A stretch of DNA of 64,000 nt, from the NCBI GenBank assembly GCA_030426805.1, contig JAUHXU010000005.1, forward strand, positions 527,728-591,727, given 5' to 3'. Source of the DNA: a bacterium. GTDB lineage: Bacteria > Planctomycetota > JAFGQW01. This document shows, piece by piece, positions 1 to 8,927 of this stretch. The notes below the pieces were generated by a model that saw only the letters and a program-made list of their open reading frames with translations, had not been told where the DNA came from and did no database searches. A program made the position numbers and the translations under genes. Numbering within the stretch: the stretch's first letter is position 1; the number at the start of each line of letters is the position of its first letter.

Positions 1-1559
1 CGCGCGGGCGCGGGGCCGACGTCCACCCGGCGGACGACGTCGTCGGCGAGCCGCACCTCGACCGGCAGCCGATGCCTCGACGCACTGCGCAGCTGCACGT
101 CGACGCCGCCCGGCACGCGCTCTGCACGCCAGTCGATCGAGGCCCGGCCGGTCCCCCGTACCCATGCGTCGAAGAACGCGCGCAGGTCGCGCCGCGCGTG
201 GCGCTCGACGACACGGCGAAAATCCGCGGTCGTCGCGTTGCCGCCGGCGTGCGTCGTGTGGAAGTCGCGCAACGCCGCGAAGAAGGCGTCGTCCCCGACG
301 ACCCAGCGCAGCATCCGCACGACCGCGGCGGCCCGCGCGTAGACGACCGCGCTGCGGAAGATGTCGTCGTCGGACTGCACGTCGCGATCGACGAGCGCGT
401 CGTCGGATGCCCGTGCGTGCCACGTGCGCGCGAGCGCCGCGGCGTGTGCGGCGCCGTCGACCGCCTCGAGGTAGAGCGACTCGGCGAACGTCGCGAGTCC
501 CTCGTGCAACCAGACGTCGCGCCAGTCGGTACACGTGACCGAGTTGCCGAACCACTCGTGCGCGGCTTCGTGCACCAGCGGGTAATCGTAGGTGCCGACC
601 GGGCGGGCCGTCGGGAAGACGCTGCCGTAGGCGATCGCGGTCTGATTCTCGAGCGGTCGATACGACGTCTCGACGAGCGAGAACTTGTCGCGCGGAAACG
701 GGTACGGCCCGAACCGCTCCTCGTAGATGCGGAGCACGCGCGGCACCTCGGCGAATGCGATTCGCGCATCGGCAACGGAGTCCGGAAGCACCCAGTGCGA
801 CAACGGCACGGGCGCACCGGCTGCGCGCTCGAACACGCCGTTGATCTCGACGTACGGTGCGGCGGCGAACGCGATCACGTTCGTCGCGACCGGATGATCG
901 GTCGACCAGTGGTGCGTCCGACGGCCGTCGTCGCGCCGCACGATCTCGCCACGGCGGCCGGTCGCGACGACGGTCAGCGCGTCGGGCACCGTGATCGCGA
1001 GCGACACCCCGCGCTCGGCCTTGTCCGACGGGTGATCCTTGCACGGCCACAGAAAGCGCGCGAAGAACGGCTGAAAACACGTGTTGATCACCGGATGATC
1101 GCGGACGCGGTCGAAGCGGAGTCCCCCGATCCAACCGCTGTCCGACTCGACCCGGCACGGCCGCCCGCCGAATCGCAGTTCGACCGAGAATCGCGGGCCG
1201 CTCGCCACGGCGACGCGGATCTTGTCGCGGCCGACGCGCTCGACCGCCCCCTCGCCGCCGGCCTCGACCGTGATCGAGTCGTGGAGGTCCAGTTCGATCG
1301 TCGCGAGCGCGTCCTCCTTGCGGCCCTCGATCGTCGCGCGTCCGGTCACGGTGCGCGCGGCGGGATCGATCGACAGCTCGAACGCGTAGCGCTCCACGTC
1401 GAAGCGCCGCTGCGCGTCGGTCGGCCGGAAGTCGTCGATGCCGAGGGCATCCCACGCGAGTGCGGGCTGCTCGGCGACCGGGGCGCGCGACTCGGTCGGC
1501 GCCTCCGCGGAGCAGGCGGCGAGCAGGGCGACCAGGAGGACGGTTGCCGGGCGGTGCAT
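1..1559 (-). CDS. M1-family zinc aminopeptidase lipoprotein, 3' end outside window
   Basis: Gluzincin metallopeptidase of family M1 that removes N-terminal residues from peptides, probably anchored by lipid on the periplasmic face of a membrane. The start is ATG at 1559. The first residues form a short lipoprotein signal with lipobox LLAAC at about residues 12-16. The zinc site HEAAHEWFGNS lies near 541-575 and is followed, after exactly 18 residues, by the third ligand Glu in WLHEG, which is the HExxH-x18-E signature. About 519 residues are visible and the frame is open to base 1, so the C-terminal part is missing. The usual GAMEN substrate motif upstream of the zinc site was not recognised, so true aminopeptidase specificity is less sure than the M1 fold. 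It is divergent from the epimerase at 1695. Confidence 0.88.
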   Translation of the reverse strand, partial: MHRPATVLLVALLAACSAEAPTESRAPVAEQPALAWDALGIDDFRPTDAQRRFDVERYAFELSIDPAARTVTGRATIEGRKEDALATIELDLHDSITVEAGGEGAVERVGRDKIRVAVASGPRFSVELRFGGRPCRVESDSGWIGGLRFDRVRDHPVINTCFQPFFARFLWPCKDHPSDKAERGVSLAITVPDALTVVATGRRGEIVRRDDGRRTHHWSTDHPVATNVIAFAAAPYVEINGVFERAAGAPVPLSHWVLPDSVADARIAFAEVPRVLRIYEERFGPYPFPRDKFSLVETSYRPLENQTAIAYGSVFPTARPVGTYDYPLVHEAAHEWFGNSVTCTDWRDVWLHEGLATFAESLYLEAVDGAAHAAALARTWHARASDDALVDRDVQSDDDIFRSAVVYARAAAVVRMLRWVVGDDAFFAALRDFHTTHAGGNATTADFRRVVERHARRDLRAFFDAWVRGTGRASIDWRAERVPGGVDVQLRSASRHRLPVEVRLADDVVRRVDVGPAPA

Positions 1560-1586
1560 CCCGCCAACGATACCAAGCCCGGCCGA

Positions 1587-1614
1587 TTGTCGAGGCCGCC
1601 ATTGTCGCTATACT
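1587..1614 (+). promoter_or_regulatory. sigma70-like promoter for the epimerase gene
   Basis: TTGTCG (1587-1592) and TATACT (1609-1614) are separated by 16 bp, about 80 bp ahead of the ATG at 1695. Recognised by eye only. Confidence 0.45.
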
Positions 1615-1694
1615 CGGCCGTCGACGCGCGCCTTTCCGAGTTCGGCAGAGGGATTCGACGGAAGCTCGGCGCCCGCCGGGAAGTCTCACGAGCG

Positions 1695-2681
1695 ATGCCC
1701 GATCCACATCCCCGTCCGCCCGTCGCCCACGCGCTGATCACCGGCGGTGCCGGCTTCGTCGGCTCACACCTCGCCGAGCGGCTCCTCGGGGCCGGCATGT
1801 GCGTAACCGTCGTCGACGACCTGAGCACGGGGCGCGACGCGAACCTCGCCGCGGTCGAGGCCGACCCGCGACTGCGCATCGTGCGCGCCGACGCCCATGA
1901 TCCGGACGTCCTGGCCGACTGCGTCCCGGCCGACGGCGTCGTGTTCCACCTCGCCGCGCCCGTGGGTCTGCACCGCGTGCTCGAGCGCCCGGATCGGATC
2001 ATCCTCGACGGCGTCGCCGGGATCGACGCGGTGCTGGACGCCGCGGCGACCGCCGGTGCCCGCGTCGTCTTCACGTCCAGCTCGGAGGTCTACGGCAAGC
2101 GCGACCGGATGCCGCTGACCGAGTCCGACGACCTCGCCCTCGGCCCGCCGGCCCGTGCTCGCTGGGGATACGCGTTGATGAAGGCATCGCAGGAGGCGAT
2201 CGCCCTCGCTCGCCACCGACGCGGCGAGGTCGCGGTCGTCGTCGCGCGGCTCTTCAACGTCGTCGGCCCGCGGCAGACCGGGCGCTACGGGATGGTCGTG
2301 CCCCGCTTCATCCGCCGCGCGCTCGCGGGCGAACCGCTGCTCGTGCACGGCGACGGCTCCCAAACGCGTACGTTCCTCCACGTCCTCGACGCGGTCGACG
2401 CGCTCGTCGCGCTCGCGGATCATCCCGACGCGCCCGGCGACGTCTACAACATCGGTGGCGACACCGAGATCTCGATCCACGAACTCGCGCGCCAGGTCGT
2501 CGCGGCGACGGACAGCGCGAGCGCGATCCGCACGCTCCCGTATGCGGACGCCTACCCCGAGGGCTACGAAGACGTGCCGCGCCGTCGGCCCGACACGTCG
2601 AAGCTGCGCGCGCTCACCGGTTGGCGACCGCGGCGCGCGCTGCCGCTCGGGGCGACGATCGCCCCGCGACCGCTTACGTGA
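1695..2681 (+). CDS. NAD-dependent nucleotide-sugar epimerase/dehydratase (extended SDR)
   Basis: A 328-residue extended short-chain dehydrogenase, the class that converts UDP- or GDP-sugars (epimerases, UDP-glucuronate decarboxylase) in the cytoplasm. The NAD-binding motif GGAGFVGSHL is near residues 14-23, followed by VVDDLSTG, which binds the adenosine ribose. The catalytic triad is seen as SSSEVYG and YALMK (Tyr-x3-Lys). RLFNVVGPRQTG and the conserved C-terminal SKLRALTGWRP are typical of the family. The open frame extends far upstream to base 72, but that part is antisense to the M1 peptidase; ATG 1695 places the Rossmann motif at the expected distance and lies behind a plausible promoter. 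Substrate cannot be told. Its last 8 bp overlap the convergent gene. Confidence 0.85.
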   Translation: MPDPHPRPPVAHALITGGAGFVGSHLAERLLGAGMCVTVVDDLSTGRDANLAAVEADPRLRIVRADAHDPDVLADCVPADGVVFHLAAPVGLHRVLERPDRIILDGVAGIDAVLDAAATAGARVVFTSSSEVYGKRDRMPLTESDDLALGPPARARWGYALMKASQEAIALARHRRGEVAVVVARLFNVVGPRQTGRYGMVVPRFIRRALAGEPLLVHGDGSQTRTFLHVLDAVDALVALADHPDAPGDVYNIGGDTEISIHELARQVVAATDSASAIRTLPYADAYPEGYEDVPRRRPDTSKLRALTGWRPRRALPLGATIAPRPLT

Positions 2682-3585
2682 TCGTGAACGCGTAGGTGTT
2701 GCTGATGCTCTCGACGCCGAGTGGCGCCGACGCCTTGAACGTCACGAAGGCAGAGTGGATCTTCACGCCCTTGAGCACCGCGAACGGTGGGATGTTGAGT
2801 GTCGCCGACGCGCGGCCGCTCGCACCGACCGCTCCGGTGTAGCCGGAGAAGACCGTCGGAAGATTGTTCGAGACGCTCGCCGCGAACAACGAGTCGAGCG
2901 TGAGCCCGAGCGACCGCTGACCGATCGGGGTCGGGCCGTTGCCGAGCGAACTCGCGACCTGATAGGGAAGCCCCGCGTCGTTCGGCGCGTTGAGGCCGAA
3001 CACCATCGCGGTGCCGACGGCGCCGCTCCCGGACCCCTGGATCGACACGGTGCTGATGTAGACCTCGACGCGCGCGATCGGGCCGGTGTCGTCGGTCGCG
3101 TACGGCGCGACGCCGCTGTTTTGCACGATGTTCGTCTGCGTGATCAGCCGGTTCATCGTCGTGGGCGACCCCATGATCGTCGAGACGAAGCCGACGCTGC
3201 CGTACGAATTGTGCAGCATCGCCGAGTCCCCGCAGGCGCCGAGGACGCACAGCCAATCCCCCGCGTTGTAACTGACCGAGGTCGGCAGAACGAGGCTGCT
3301 CGGCGCGGCGGCTTGGAAGAACTGCAGTCCCGCCGTCGTCGTGGCCGAGAAGGCCGGCGGTTTCGCCGTGAGCTTGTAGAGCGCGACGTTTTGCAGCCCG
3401 TGGTTCGTCTCGTCGGGGACGCGCAGCCCCACGACCGTGAAGCCGGCCGGGGCCTGACAATAGAAGCCGCGCGTATGGCCGGAATAGCTGTACGTGCGCG
3501 CGAACGCCGGAATCGGGATCAGTTGTTGTGCGGTTGCCGCGAGCGCGGGCACCGACAAACACAGTGCGAACAGAGTGCTACGCAT
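2674..3585 (-). CDS. secreted hypothetical protein
   Basis: A 303-residue protein with a clear signal peptide (MRSTLFALCLSVPALAATAQ). It is then Ser/Thr/Gly-rich with no recognised enzyme motif. Its composition and the C-terminal beta-rich stretch ending in a typical hydrophobic SNTYAFTIT resemble secreted surface proteins common in Planctomycetota. The start ATG 3585 is chosen over an upstream GTG frame because it begins the signal peptide and is preceded by GGGAG. A few Cys (residues about 43, 112, 117) suggest one or two disulfides. Function unknown. Confidence 0.7.
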   Translation of the reverse strand: MRSTLFALCLSVPALAATAQQLIPIPAFARTYSYSGHTRGFYCQAPAGFTVVGLRVPDETNHGLQNVALYKLTAKPPAFSATTTAGLQFFQAAAPSSLVLPTSVSYNAGDWLCVLGACGDSAMLHNSYGSVGFVSTIMGSPTTMNRLITQTNIVQNSGVAPYATDDTGPIARVEVYISTVSIQGSGSGAVGTAMVFGLNAPNDAGLPYQVASSLGNGPTPIGQRSLGLTLDSLFAASVSNNLPTVFSGYTGAVGASGRASATLNIPPFAVLKGVKIHSAFVTFKASAPLGVESISNTYAFTIT

Positions 3586-3599
3586 GACGAATCTCCCAA

Positions 3600-3644
3600 G
3601 TGTCGTGTGCACGCACCCTACTCACGACACCGATCGCGTGTCAA
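3600..3644 (-). promoter_or_regulatory. promoter with inverted repeat across the -10
   Basis: Read on the minus strand, TTGACA (3644-3639) and TAGGGT (3620-3615) are 18 bp apart upstream of the secreted protein gene. An 8-bp perfect inverted repeat, GTGTCGTG at 3600-3607 and CACGACAC at 3623-3630 on the plus strand, brackets the -10 and could be an operator. Confidence 0.5.
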
Positions 3645-3653
3645 GCCGGACCG

Positions 3654-5528
3654 TCAGCGCCAGACGTCGTAGACATTGAGGAAGATCGGCTTGCCGAGCG
3701 CCCCGGACGCGTCGAGCGCGATCGACAGCGTTTCGACGGACGCTCGCGCGTCGACGTCGAACGCGACCGATTCGACGCCCTGCCGCGCCCACCGACCGGA
3801 CCGCGTCGCGGGTCGGCCGCCGAGCGCCACCGCGTCGATGCGCACCCCGAATGCGGTCGTCACGACGAAGCGGACGCGGTCGCTGCCGGCAACGCGGCCA
3901 TCGAACCGGAAGCCGAACGTCGCCGTCGGTCGCTCCCACACGCGCGCCGTCACGCGCCACCACGCGAGCCCGATCGCGATCCGCCCGCCGGTCTCGACGT
4001 CGACCGTGTCGTGGTCGATCGCCGAGCGGAACGGGATCACGTCGAACATGTCGTCGTGCATGGCGAGCCGCTGGCGCTCTGCCGGCAGGGGTACCGGCAC
4101 CGAGTCGTGCGCGAGTAGCACCGGCGCGTCGGTCTGGATGCGGCCGTCATGCAGAAACCGGCCGCCATCGTCGACGAACGCCGGCCACCACGGCCCGCGC
4201 CCGAGCCGCGCGAGTGCGTCGTGGTCGTAGCCGTGCCACGCCAGCGCATACCCGACCTTGTACTTCACCCAGTACGCGGGGAAGCGGTTGATCGGTTCCG
4301 GCGTCCCGCCGGGCGGCGCGCGCAGATCGAGATCGGCACCGCTGATCACGCCGGTGCGGTCGGCGTCGAACGCCCCGCGTACCCAGTGAGCAAACGGCAG
4401 ACCGACCGTGACGAGCGCGAGCCCGATCACCGGCACGCCCACCACGCGACACCGCGCGCATCGCTGCACGAGCGCGACGACACCGACGCCGAACGCGAGT
4501 GCGCGCAACGGGATCACCGGTTCGAGGTAGTAGGCGTAGGTGCTGTGCGACGGCGCCGCGGCGATCGCGGCAGCAGCGACGATCGACAGTGCAACCGCGA
4601 TGCCGAGCGCACGCCGCCTTGCGATCAGCGCGACGGTGCCCATCGCTACGAACGCCGCGAACGCGTACGACGCCACCTCCACCGCGACGCGCCACGCGTC
4701 GCCGCCGACGACGACGCGCGCGGTCAGATACGACTCGAACGCGAGCGCTCGCGCGAATGCCACCGCGAACGGGGCGCGGTCCGTCTCGGTCGACGCGTAG
4801 AACGCCAGCGCGTCGCTCCCGTCGAGCCAGACGCCGACGTCGTAGGCGATCCACGGCGCCGAAATCGCGGCGGCGAGCACGAGGCCGATCCACGCCGCCA
4901 CGCTCCGGACCGCCACGCCCCAGACCGGCAGCGTCGGCTTGCCGGCAGCGAACACGAGCGGCAGCAGGACGACCGTCATCGCATGCGCCTGCGCCATCAG
5001 CGCGGCGCCCACCGCCGCGACGCCGAGCCCCCACCCCCGCCGGTCGACGGTCCAGAACGCGGCGCCGAGCGCGAAGATCCCCGACGTGGCCGAGATCAGT
5101 GCCGGGTTCCACAACTGACGCGCCGCGAGGATCGCGAACCCGTGAAACGCCAATGCGAGCGCGCCGACGCGCACGACGCCGATCGACGGCGCGACCTTCG
5201 CCATCCACACGGTCCAGAGCAGGACGCCGAGGACGCTCAGCAAGCGCAGAATCGGCAGCGCGCCCATCTCGCTGTGAAACAACGCCACGCCGCACGCGAC
5301 GACCCGGTAGTAGAGCGTGCCGAGCCGATAGTCGCTCTGGCCGATGCGCGGACCCGCCGGCGGCGCGTCACCGGCGAGGATCGCGTGCGCCGCCTCGAGG
5401 TCCCGCGTCTGGTCCATCGAGAAGTAGTTCGTCAGCAACGGCGCACAACGGCCGAGCGACGCCGCGACGAAAACGAGCAGCAGCAGCCCGACCATCGGCC
5501 AGTGGTTTCGCGGCGATCGACCCGTCAT
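3654..5528 (-). CDS. GT-C type polytopic glycosyltransferase-like membrane protein
   Basis: A 624-residue protein with about ten hydrophobic segments in its first 400 residues and a soluble beta-rich C-terminal domain of about 200 residues that would be periplasmic. After the first membrane helix lies SMDQTRDLEAAHAILAG followed by a YRLGTLYYR segment. This matches the acidic first luminal loop of polyprenyl-phosphate-sugar dependent GT-C transferases, where the Asp is catalytic. By family it would use a lipid-linked sugar to modify an envelope acceptor; donor and acceptor are unknown. The start is placed at ATG 5528 ahead of the first helix; a longer frame to 5576 exists. Three other GT-C proteins occur in the window (26884, 40907, 59417). 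Confidence 0.65.
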   Translation of the reverse strand: MTGRSPRNHWPMVGLLLLVFVAASLGRCAPLLTNYFSMDQTRDLEAAHAILAGDAPPAGPRIGQSDYRLGTLYYRVVACGVALFHSEMGALPILRLLSVLGVLLWTVWMAKVAPSIGVVRVGALALAFHGFAILAARQLWNPALISATSGIFALGAAFWTVDRRGWGLGVAAVGAALMAQAHAMTVVLLPLVFAAGKPTLPVWGVAVRSVAAWIGLVLAAAISAPWIAYDVGVWLDGSDALAFYASTETDRAPFAVAFARALAFESYLTARVVVGGDAWRVAVEVASYAFAAFVAMGTVALIARRRALGIAVALSIVAAAAIAAAPSHSTYAYYLEPVIPLRALAFGVGVVALVQRCARCRVVGVPVIGLALVTVGLPFAHWVRGAFDADRTGVISGADLDLRAPPGGTPEPINRFPAYWVKYKVGYALAWHGYDHDALARLGRGPWWPAFVDDGGRFLHDGRIQTDAPVLLAHDSVPVPLPAERQRLAMHDDMFDVIPFRSAIDHDTVDVETGGRIAIGLAWWRVTARVWERPTATFGFRFDGRVAGSDRVRFVVTTAFGVRIDAVALGGRPATRSGRWARQGVESVAFDVDARASVETLSIALDASGALGKPIFLNVYDVWR

Positions 5529-5592
5529 GACGCTCCCGGATCCAGGTGTCCGGTCGGATCGTAGCACGGACGACACGGTCGAAGAACCGCTG

Positions 5593-6372
5593 CTACCCGT
5601 AGCGCCCCTCGATGTAGTCCGCGGTCTCGCGGTGCGCGGGGGCGACGAACATCTCTTCGGTGCGGGTGTGCTCGATCACCTTGCCCATCAGCATGAACAC
5701 GCACTCGTCGCTCGCACGGCGCGCCTGCGCCATGTTGTGCGTGACGATCAGGATCGTGTACTGCCCGCGCAGCTCCCAGATCAGCTCCTCGACCGCCTCG
5801 GTGCCCTTCGGGTCCAGCGCCGAGCACGGCTCGTCCATCAAGAGCACGCGCGGCTTGACCGGCAAGAGCCGCGCGATGCACAGCTTCTGCTGCTCCTCCA
5901 GCGACAGCGTCGTCGCGCGTGCGCCGAGGCGGTCCTTGACCGAGTCCCACAGCAGCACCTGCTCGAGCGCGCTCTGGACGATCTCGTCGCGGGTCGACTT
6001 CGTCTCGAGCCGGTGCGTCCGCGCACCGAACAGCACGTTGTCGCGGATCGACAGCGGCAGCGGGTTCGGTCGCTGGAACACCATGCCGACCTGCTTGCGG
6101 ACCTGCACCAGCTCGACGTCCTCGCCGAAGATGTCGTGGCCGTGCACGTCGATCCGTCCGGTCGTGCGGACGTAGCCGAGCCGCTCGACGATCCGGTTGA
6201 CGCTGCGCAGAAACGTCGACTTGCCGCACCCCGAGGGCCCGATCATCGACGTGACGATGCCGTTCTTGATCGCGAGGTCGACGTCGAAGAGCGCCTGGAA
6301 CGTGCCGTACCAGAGGTTGAGCTTCGACGTCTCGATCGCGTGTTCGACCGTGGGTGTCACCTCGTTAGCCAA
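5593..6372 (-). CDS. pstB2: phosphate ABC transporter ATP-binding protein, degenerate signature motif
   Basis: A 259-residue ATPase subunit of the Pst phosphate importer. Walker A is GPSGCGKST (about 45-53), Q-loop Gln100 in VFQRPNPLP, Walker B with catalytic Glu LLMDEP (177-182) and switch His212 in VTHN. The ABC signature is LSLEE (156-160) instead of LSGGQ. It is the last gene of the pst operon and overlaps pstB1 by 8 bp. The start is TTG 6372, with GGAGG six bases upstream; a GTG 12 bases further in is the alternative. The other PstB has the mirror-image pattern of lost motifs, so the two most likely form a heterodimer with one working ATP site. Confidence 0.9.
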   Translation of the reverse strand: MANEVTPTVEHAIETSKLNLWYGTFQALFDVDLAIKNGIVTSMIGPSGCGKSTFLRSVNRIVERLGYVRTTGRIDVHGHDIFGEDVELVQVRKQVGMVFQRPNPLPLSIRDNVLFGARTHRLETKSTRDEIVQSALEQVLLWDSVKDRLGARATTLSLEEQQKLCIARLLPVKPRVLLMDEPCSALDPKGTEAVEELIWELRGQYTILIVTHNMAQARRASDECVFMLMGKVIEHTRTEEMFVAPAHRETADYIEGRYG

Positions 6373-7138
6373 AGCGCCCCTCCACGTAGTCGCGGGTGCG
6401 CGGATCGGCGACCTCGCCGGTGAACAGCTGCTCGGTCTCGGCGAGTTCGACGAACTCGCCCATCAGGAAGAACGCCGTGCGATCGGCCAGGCGGCGCGCT
6501 TGCTGCACGAGGTTCGTGACGAGGACGATCGTCACCTCTTGCTTGAGCTCCTTCAGCACGTCCTCGATGCGCATCGTCGTGACCGGATCGACGGCGATCG
6601 AGAACTCGTCGAGGAGTAGCAGCTGCGGCTCTTGCGACAGCGCGCGCGCGATCGTCAGCCGCTGCTGCTGGCCACCGGAGAGCAGACTCCCCAGCGAGTC
6701 GAGCCGATCCTTCACCTCGTCCCACAGCGCCGCGCGCGTCAGACACCGCTCGACGATCTCGTCGAGTTCGGAGCGACGCCGGATCCCGCGCAGCCGCGGC
6801 GAGAGCGCGACGTTGTCGTAGATCGTCATCGGCAAGCCCACCGGCAGCGGGAAGACGACGCCGATGCGGCTACGCAGCGCGTAGGCGTTGCGCCAATCGC
6901 GCACGTTCTTGCCGTCGAACTCGACCGCACCGTCGACGGTCATCGCCGGCGTGAACTCGTCCATCCGGTTCAGCGCGCGCAAGAACGACGTCTTGCCGCT
7001 GCCCGCGGGGCCGATGATCCCGAAGATCTCGTGCTCACGGATCGACAGCGACACGTCGGACAGCGCCGCCGTGTCCCCGTAGCGGATCGTCAGGCCGCGA
7101 ACACGGACCAGGTCGCGGGCAGGTGCGTCCACGCTCAC
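6365..7138 (-). CDS. pstB1: phosphate ABC transporter ATP-binding protein, degenerate Q- and H-loops
   Basis: A 257-residue ABC ATPase of the Pst system. Walker A GPAGSGKTS (43-51), canonical signature LLSGGQQQR (152-160) and Walker B LLLLDE (173-178) are present. The Q-loop glutamine is replaced by Pro97 (VVFPLPVGLP) and the switch histidine by Asn209 (LVTNLVQQ); the residue after Walker B is Phe rather than Pro. The GTG start at 7138 overlaps the pstA stop by 4 bp, so translation is probably coupled. On its own this subunit should hydrolyse ATP poorly; its intact signature motif would complete the ATP site of the partner PstB2. Confidence 0.9.
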   Translation of the reverse strand: MSVDAPARDLVRVRGLTIRYGDTAALSDVSLSIREHEIFGIIGPAGSGKTSFLRALNRMDEFTPAMTVDGAVEFDGKNVRDWRNAYALRSRIGVVFPLPVGLPMTIYDNVALSPRLRGIRRRSELDEIVERCLTRAALWDEVKDRLDSLGSLLSGGQQQRLTIARALSQEPQLLLLDEFSIAVDPVTTMRIEDVLKELKQEVTIVLVTNLVQQARRLADRTAFFLMGEFVELAETEQLFTGEVADPRTRDYVEGRFG

Positions 7139-8004
7139 CACTTCTTTTTCCCGCGCAGGTAGACCCGGAACGCGATCGACAGCGCGTTCATGCAGAGCAC
7201 CATCCCGATCAGCACGAGGGCGACGCCGTACGGCAACTCGTCCGGCACGCCGGGCACCTGGGTCGACACGACGAACAGGTGCAGCGACATCGCCATCGTC
7301 GGATCGAAGACGCTCTGGGGCAGGAACGGCAGCAGGAACACCGCGCCGGTGAACATGATCGGCGCGGTCTCGCCGGTCGTGCGCGACACCTCGAGGATCA
7401 CACCGGTCAGGATGCCGCTGATCGAGTTCGGCAGCACGACGCGACGGATCGTCTGCCAGCGCGTCGCCCCCATGTTCCAGCACGCCTCGCGAAACGCCTG
7501 GGGCACCGCTTGCAGCGACTCGCGCGTCGCGACGATCACGACCGGGAGCGTGAGGACCGCGAGCGTGCAACTCGCCGCGAGGATGCTGATCCCGAACTTG
7601 AAGAACAGCACGAACGCCCCGACGCCGAAGAGCGCATGCACGATCGACGGCACGCCGGCCAGGTTGATGATGCACAGGTTGATCAGGCGCGTGAGCCAGT
7701 TGTCGGGCGCGTACTCGCTCAGGTAGACGGCCGCCGCGACACCGATCGGCACCGACACGAGGAGCGCCACCGCGACGAGCCAGATCGTGCCGATCAACGC
7801 CGGGAACACGCCCCCGGCACGCATGCCGTCGGTCGGCTCGGTGAACAGGAAGTCGATCGACAGCGCGGGCCCGCCCTTGACGATCAGCACGCCGAGGATC
7901 AGCACCACCGGCACGATCAGCAGGCCGGTCATCATCCCGAACAGCCACCGCCACAGCCGTTCGGCGCGCCGGTTCCGGTCGTTCAGTTCGGTCGCCTCGA
8001 ACAC
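7135..8004 (-). CDS. pstA: phosphate ABC transporter permease PstA
   Basis: A 289-residue inner-membrane permease subunit that forms the phosphate channel with PstC. About six hydrophobic helices are visible. The cytoplasmic coupling-loop motif REACWNMGATRWQTIRRVVLP (about residues 171-191) is the EAA motif that contacts the PstB ATPases. The family-typical ISRTTGETAP variant reads VSRTTGETAPI. The start is GTG 8004, two bases after the pstC stop. Length is normal for PstA. Confidence 0.95.
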   Translation of the reverse strand: MFEATELNDRNRRAERLWRWLFGMMTGLLIVPVVLILGVLIVKGGPALSIDFLFTEPTDGMRAGGVFPALIGTIWLVAVALLVSVPIGVAAAVYLSEYAPDNWLTRLINLCIINLAGVPSIVHALFGVGAFVLFFKFGISILAASCTLAVLTLPVVIVATRESLQAVPQAFREACWNMGATRWQTIRRVVLPNSISGILTGVILEVSRTTGETAPIMFTGAVFLLPFLPQSVFDPTMAMSLHLFVVSTQVPGVPDELPYGVALVLIGMVLCMNALSIAFRVYLRGKKKW

Positions 8005-8006
8005 CG

Positions 8007-8927
8007 CTACTTGCCCTTCCGGATCCCGCGGACGACGACGTCGGCGGCGAGGTTGATCAGGAACGTGATCGCGAACAGGAAGATCCCGAGCGTGAACAAC
8101 GCCGCGTAGTGGTCGGATCCCTGCGCGGTCTCACCGAGTTCGGCCGCAATCGTCGCGGTGAGCGCGCGCACCGAGTCGAACACGCTCGTCGGCAGGTTGA
8201 CCGAGTGGCCGCTCGCCATCAGGACCGCCATCGTCTCGCCGAAGCCACGCCCGACGCCGAGGAGCACCGCCGCGACGAGGCCGTTCTTCGCGGCCGGCAG
8301 CACGACGCGGAAGATCACCTGCCAGCGGGTCGCGCCCATCGCTTCGGCCGCCTCGCGGTAGGTGTCCGGGACGGCCTTCAGCGCATCCTCGGCGATCGTC
8401 GTCATGATCGGCGCGGCCATCAACCCGAGGATGATCCCCGAGTTCAGGATGCTCAGCCCGACCGGCACGTTGAAGACGTCGATGATCAGCGGGTTCATGA
8501 TGCTGAGTCCGATGAACCCCCACACGACCGACGGGATCGCCGCGAGCAGTTCGACGAGGACCTTCAGCGTCTCGCGCACCTTGCCGGTCGCGAACTCACC
8601 GATGAAGATCGCCGCGCCGAGCGAGAACGGCACCGCGACGAGCATCGCGAGGCCGGTCACGCTCGCCGTGCCGACGATCAGCGCGAGCGCACCGTAGGTC
8701 GGCTTCGTCTCCGACGTCGGCCGCCACGCGGGCGAGCCGAAGAACTCGCCGAAGTCGAGCGTGTTCGCGATGAAGCCGACGCCCTCGATCGTGACGAACA
8801 CGAAGATCCCGATGATGAACAGGATCGCCGACACACCGCTGACGAAGACGGTGACCTGTACGAGCTTGTCGACGTACCAATCGGCGTTGCGGCGGTCGAT
8901 CTCGGCGTGCGGCCTGGAACCGGGCAC
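8007..8927 (-). CDS. pstC: phosphate ABC transporter permease PstC
   Basis: A 306-residue permease subunit with about six membrane helices. The EAA coupling loop is seen as YREAAEAMGATRWQVIFRVV, followed by GVGRGFGETMAV, both diagnostic of PstC. The first helix follows a short soluble N-terminus (about 25 residues). The start is GTG 8927, directly adjoining the phoU stop codon, which implies coupled translation. Length is usual. Confidence 0.95.
   Translation of the reverse strand: MPGSRPHAEIDRRNADWYVDKLVQVTVFVSGVSAILFIIGIFVFVTIEGVGFIANTLDFGEFFGSPAWRPTSETKPTYGALALIVGTASVTGLAMLVAVPFSLGAAIFIGEFATGKVRETLKVLVELLAAIPSVVWGFIGLSIMNPLIIDVFNVPVGLSILNSGIILGLMAAPIMTTIAEDALKAVPDTYREAAEAMGATRWQVIFRVVLPAAKNGLVAAVLLGVGRGFGETMAVLMASGHSVNLPTSVFDSVRALTATIAAELGETAQGSDHYAALFTLGIFLFAITFLINLAADVVVRGIRKGK

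Noticed and set aside
72..1694. Long open frame on the plus strand fused in frame to the epimerase
   Set aside because: It is antisense to the M1 peptidase, which carries an unmistakable HExxH-x18-E site. Arg/Asp/Val-rich composition is typical of a shadow frame in GC-rich DNA.
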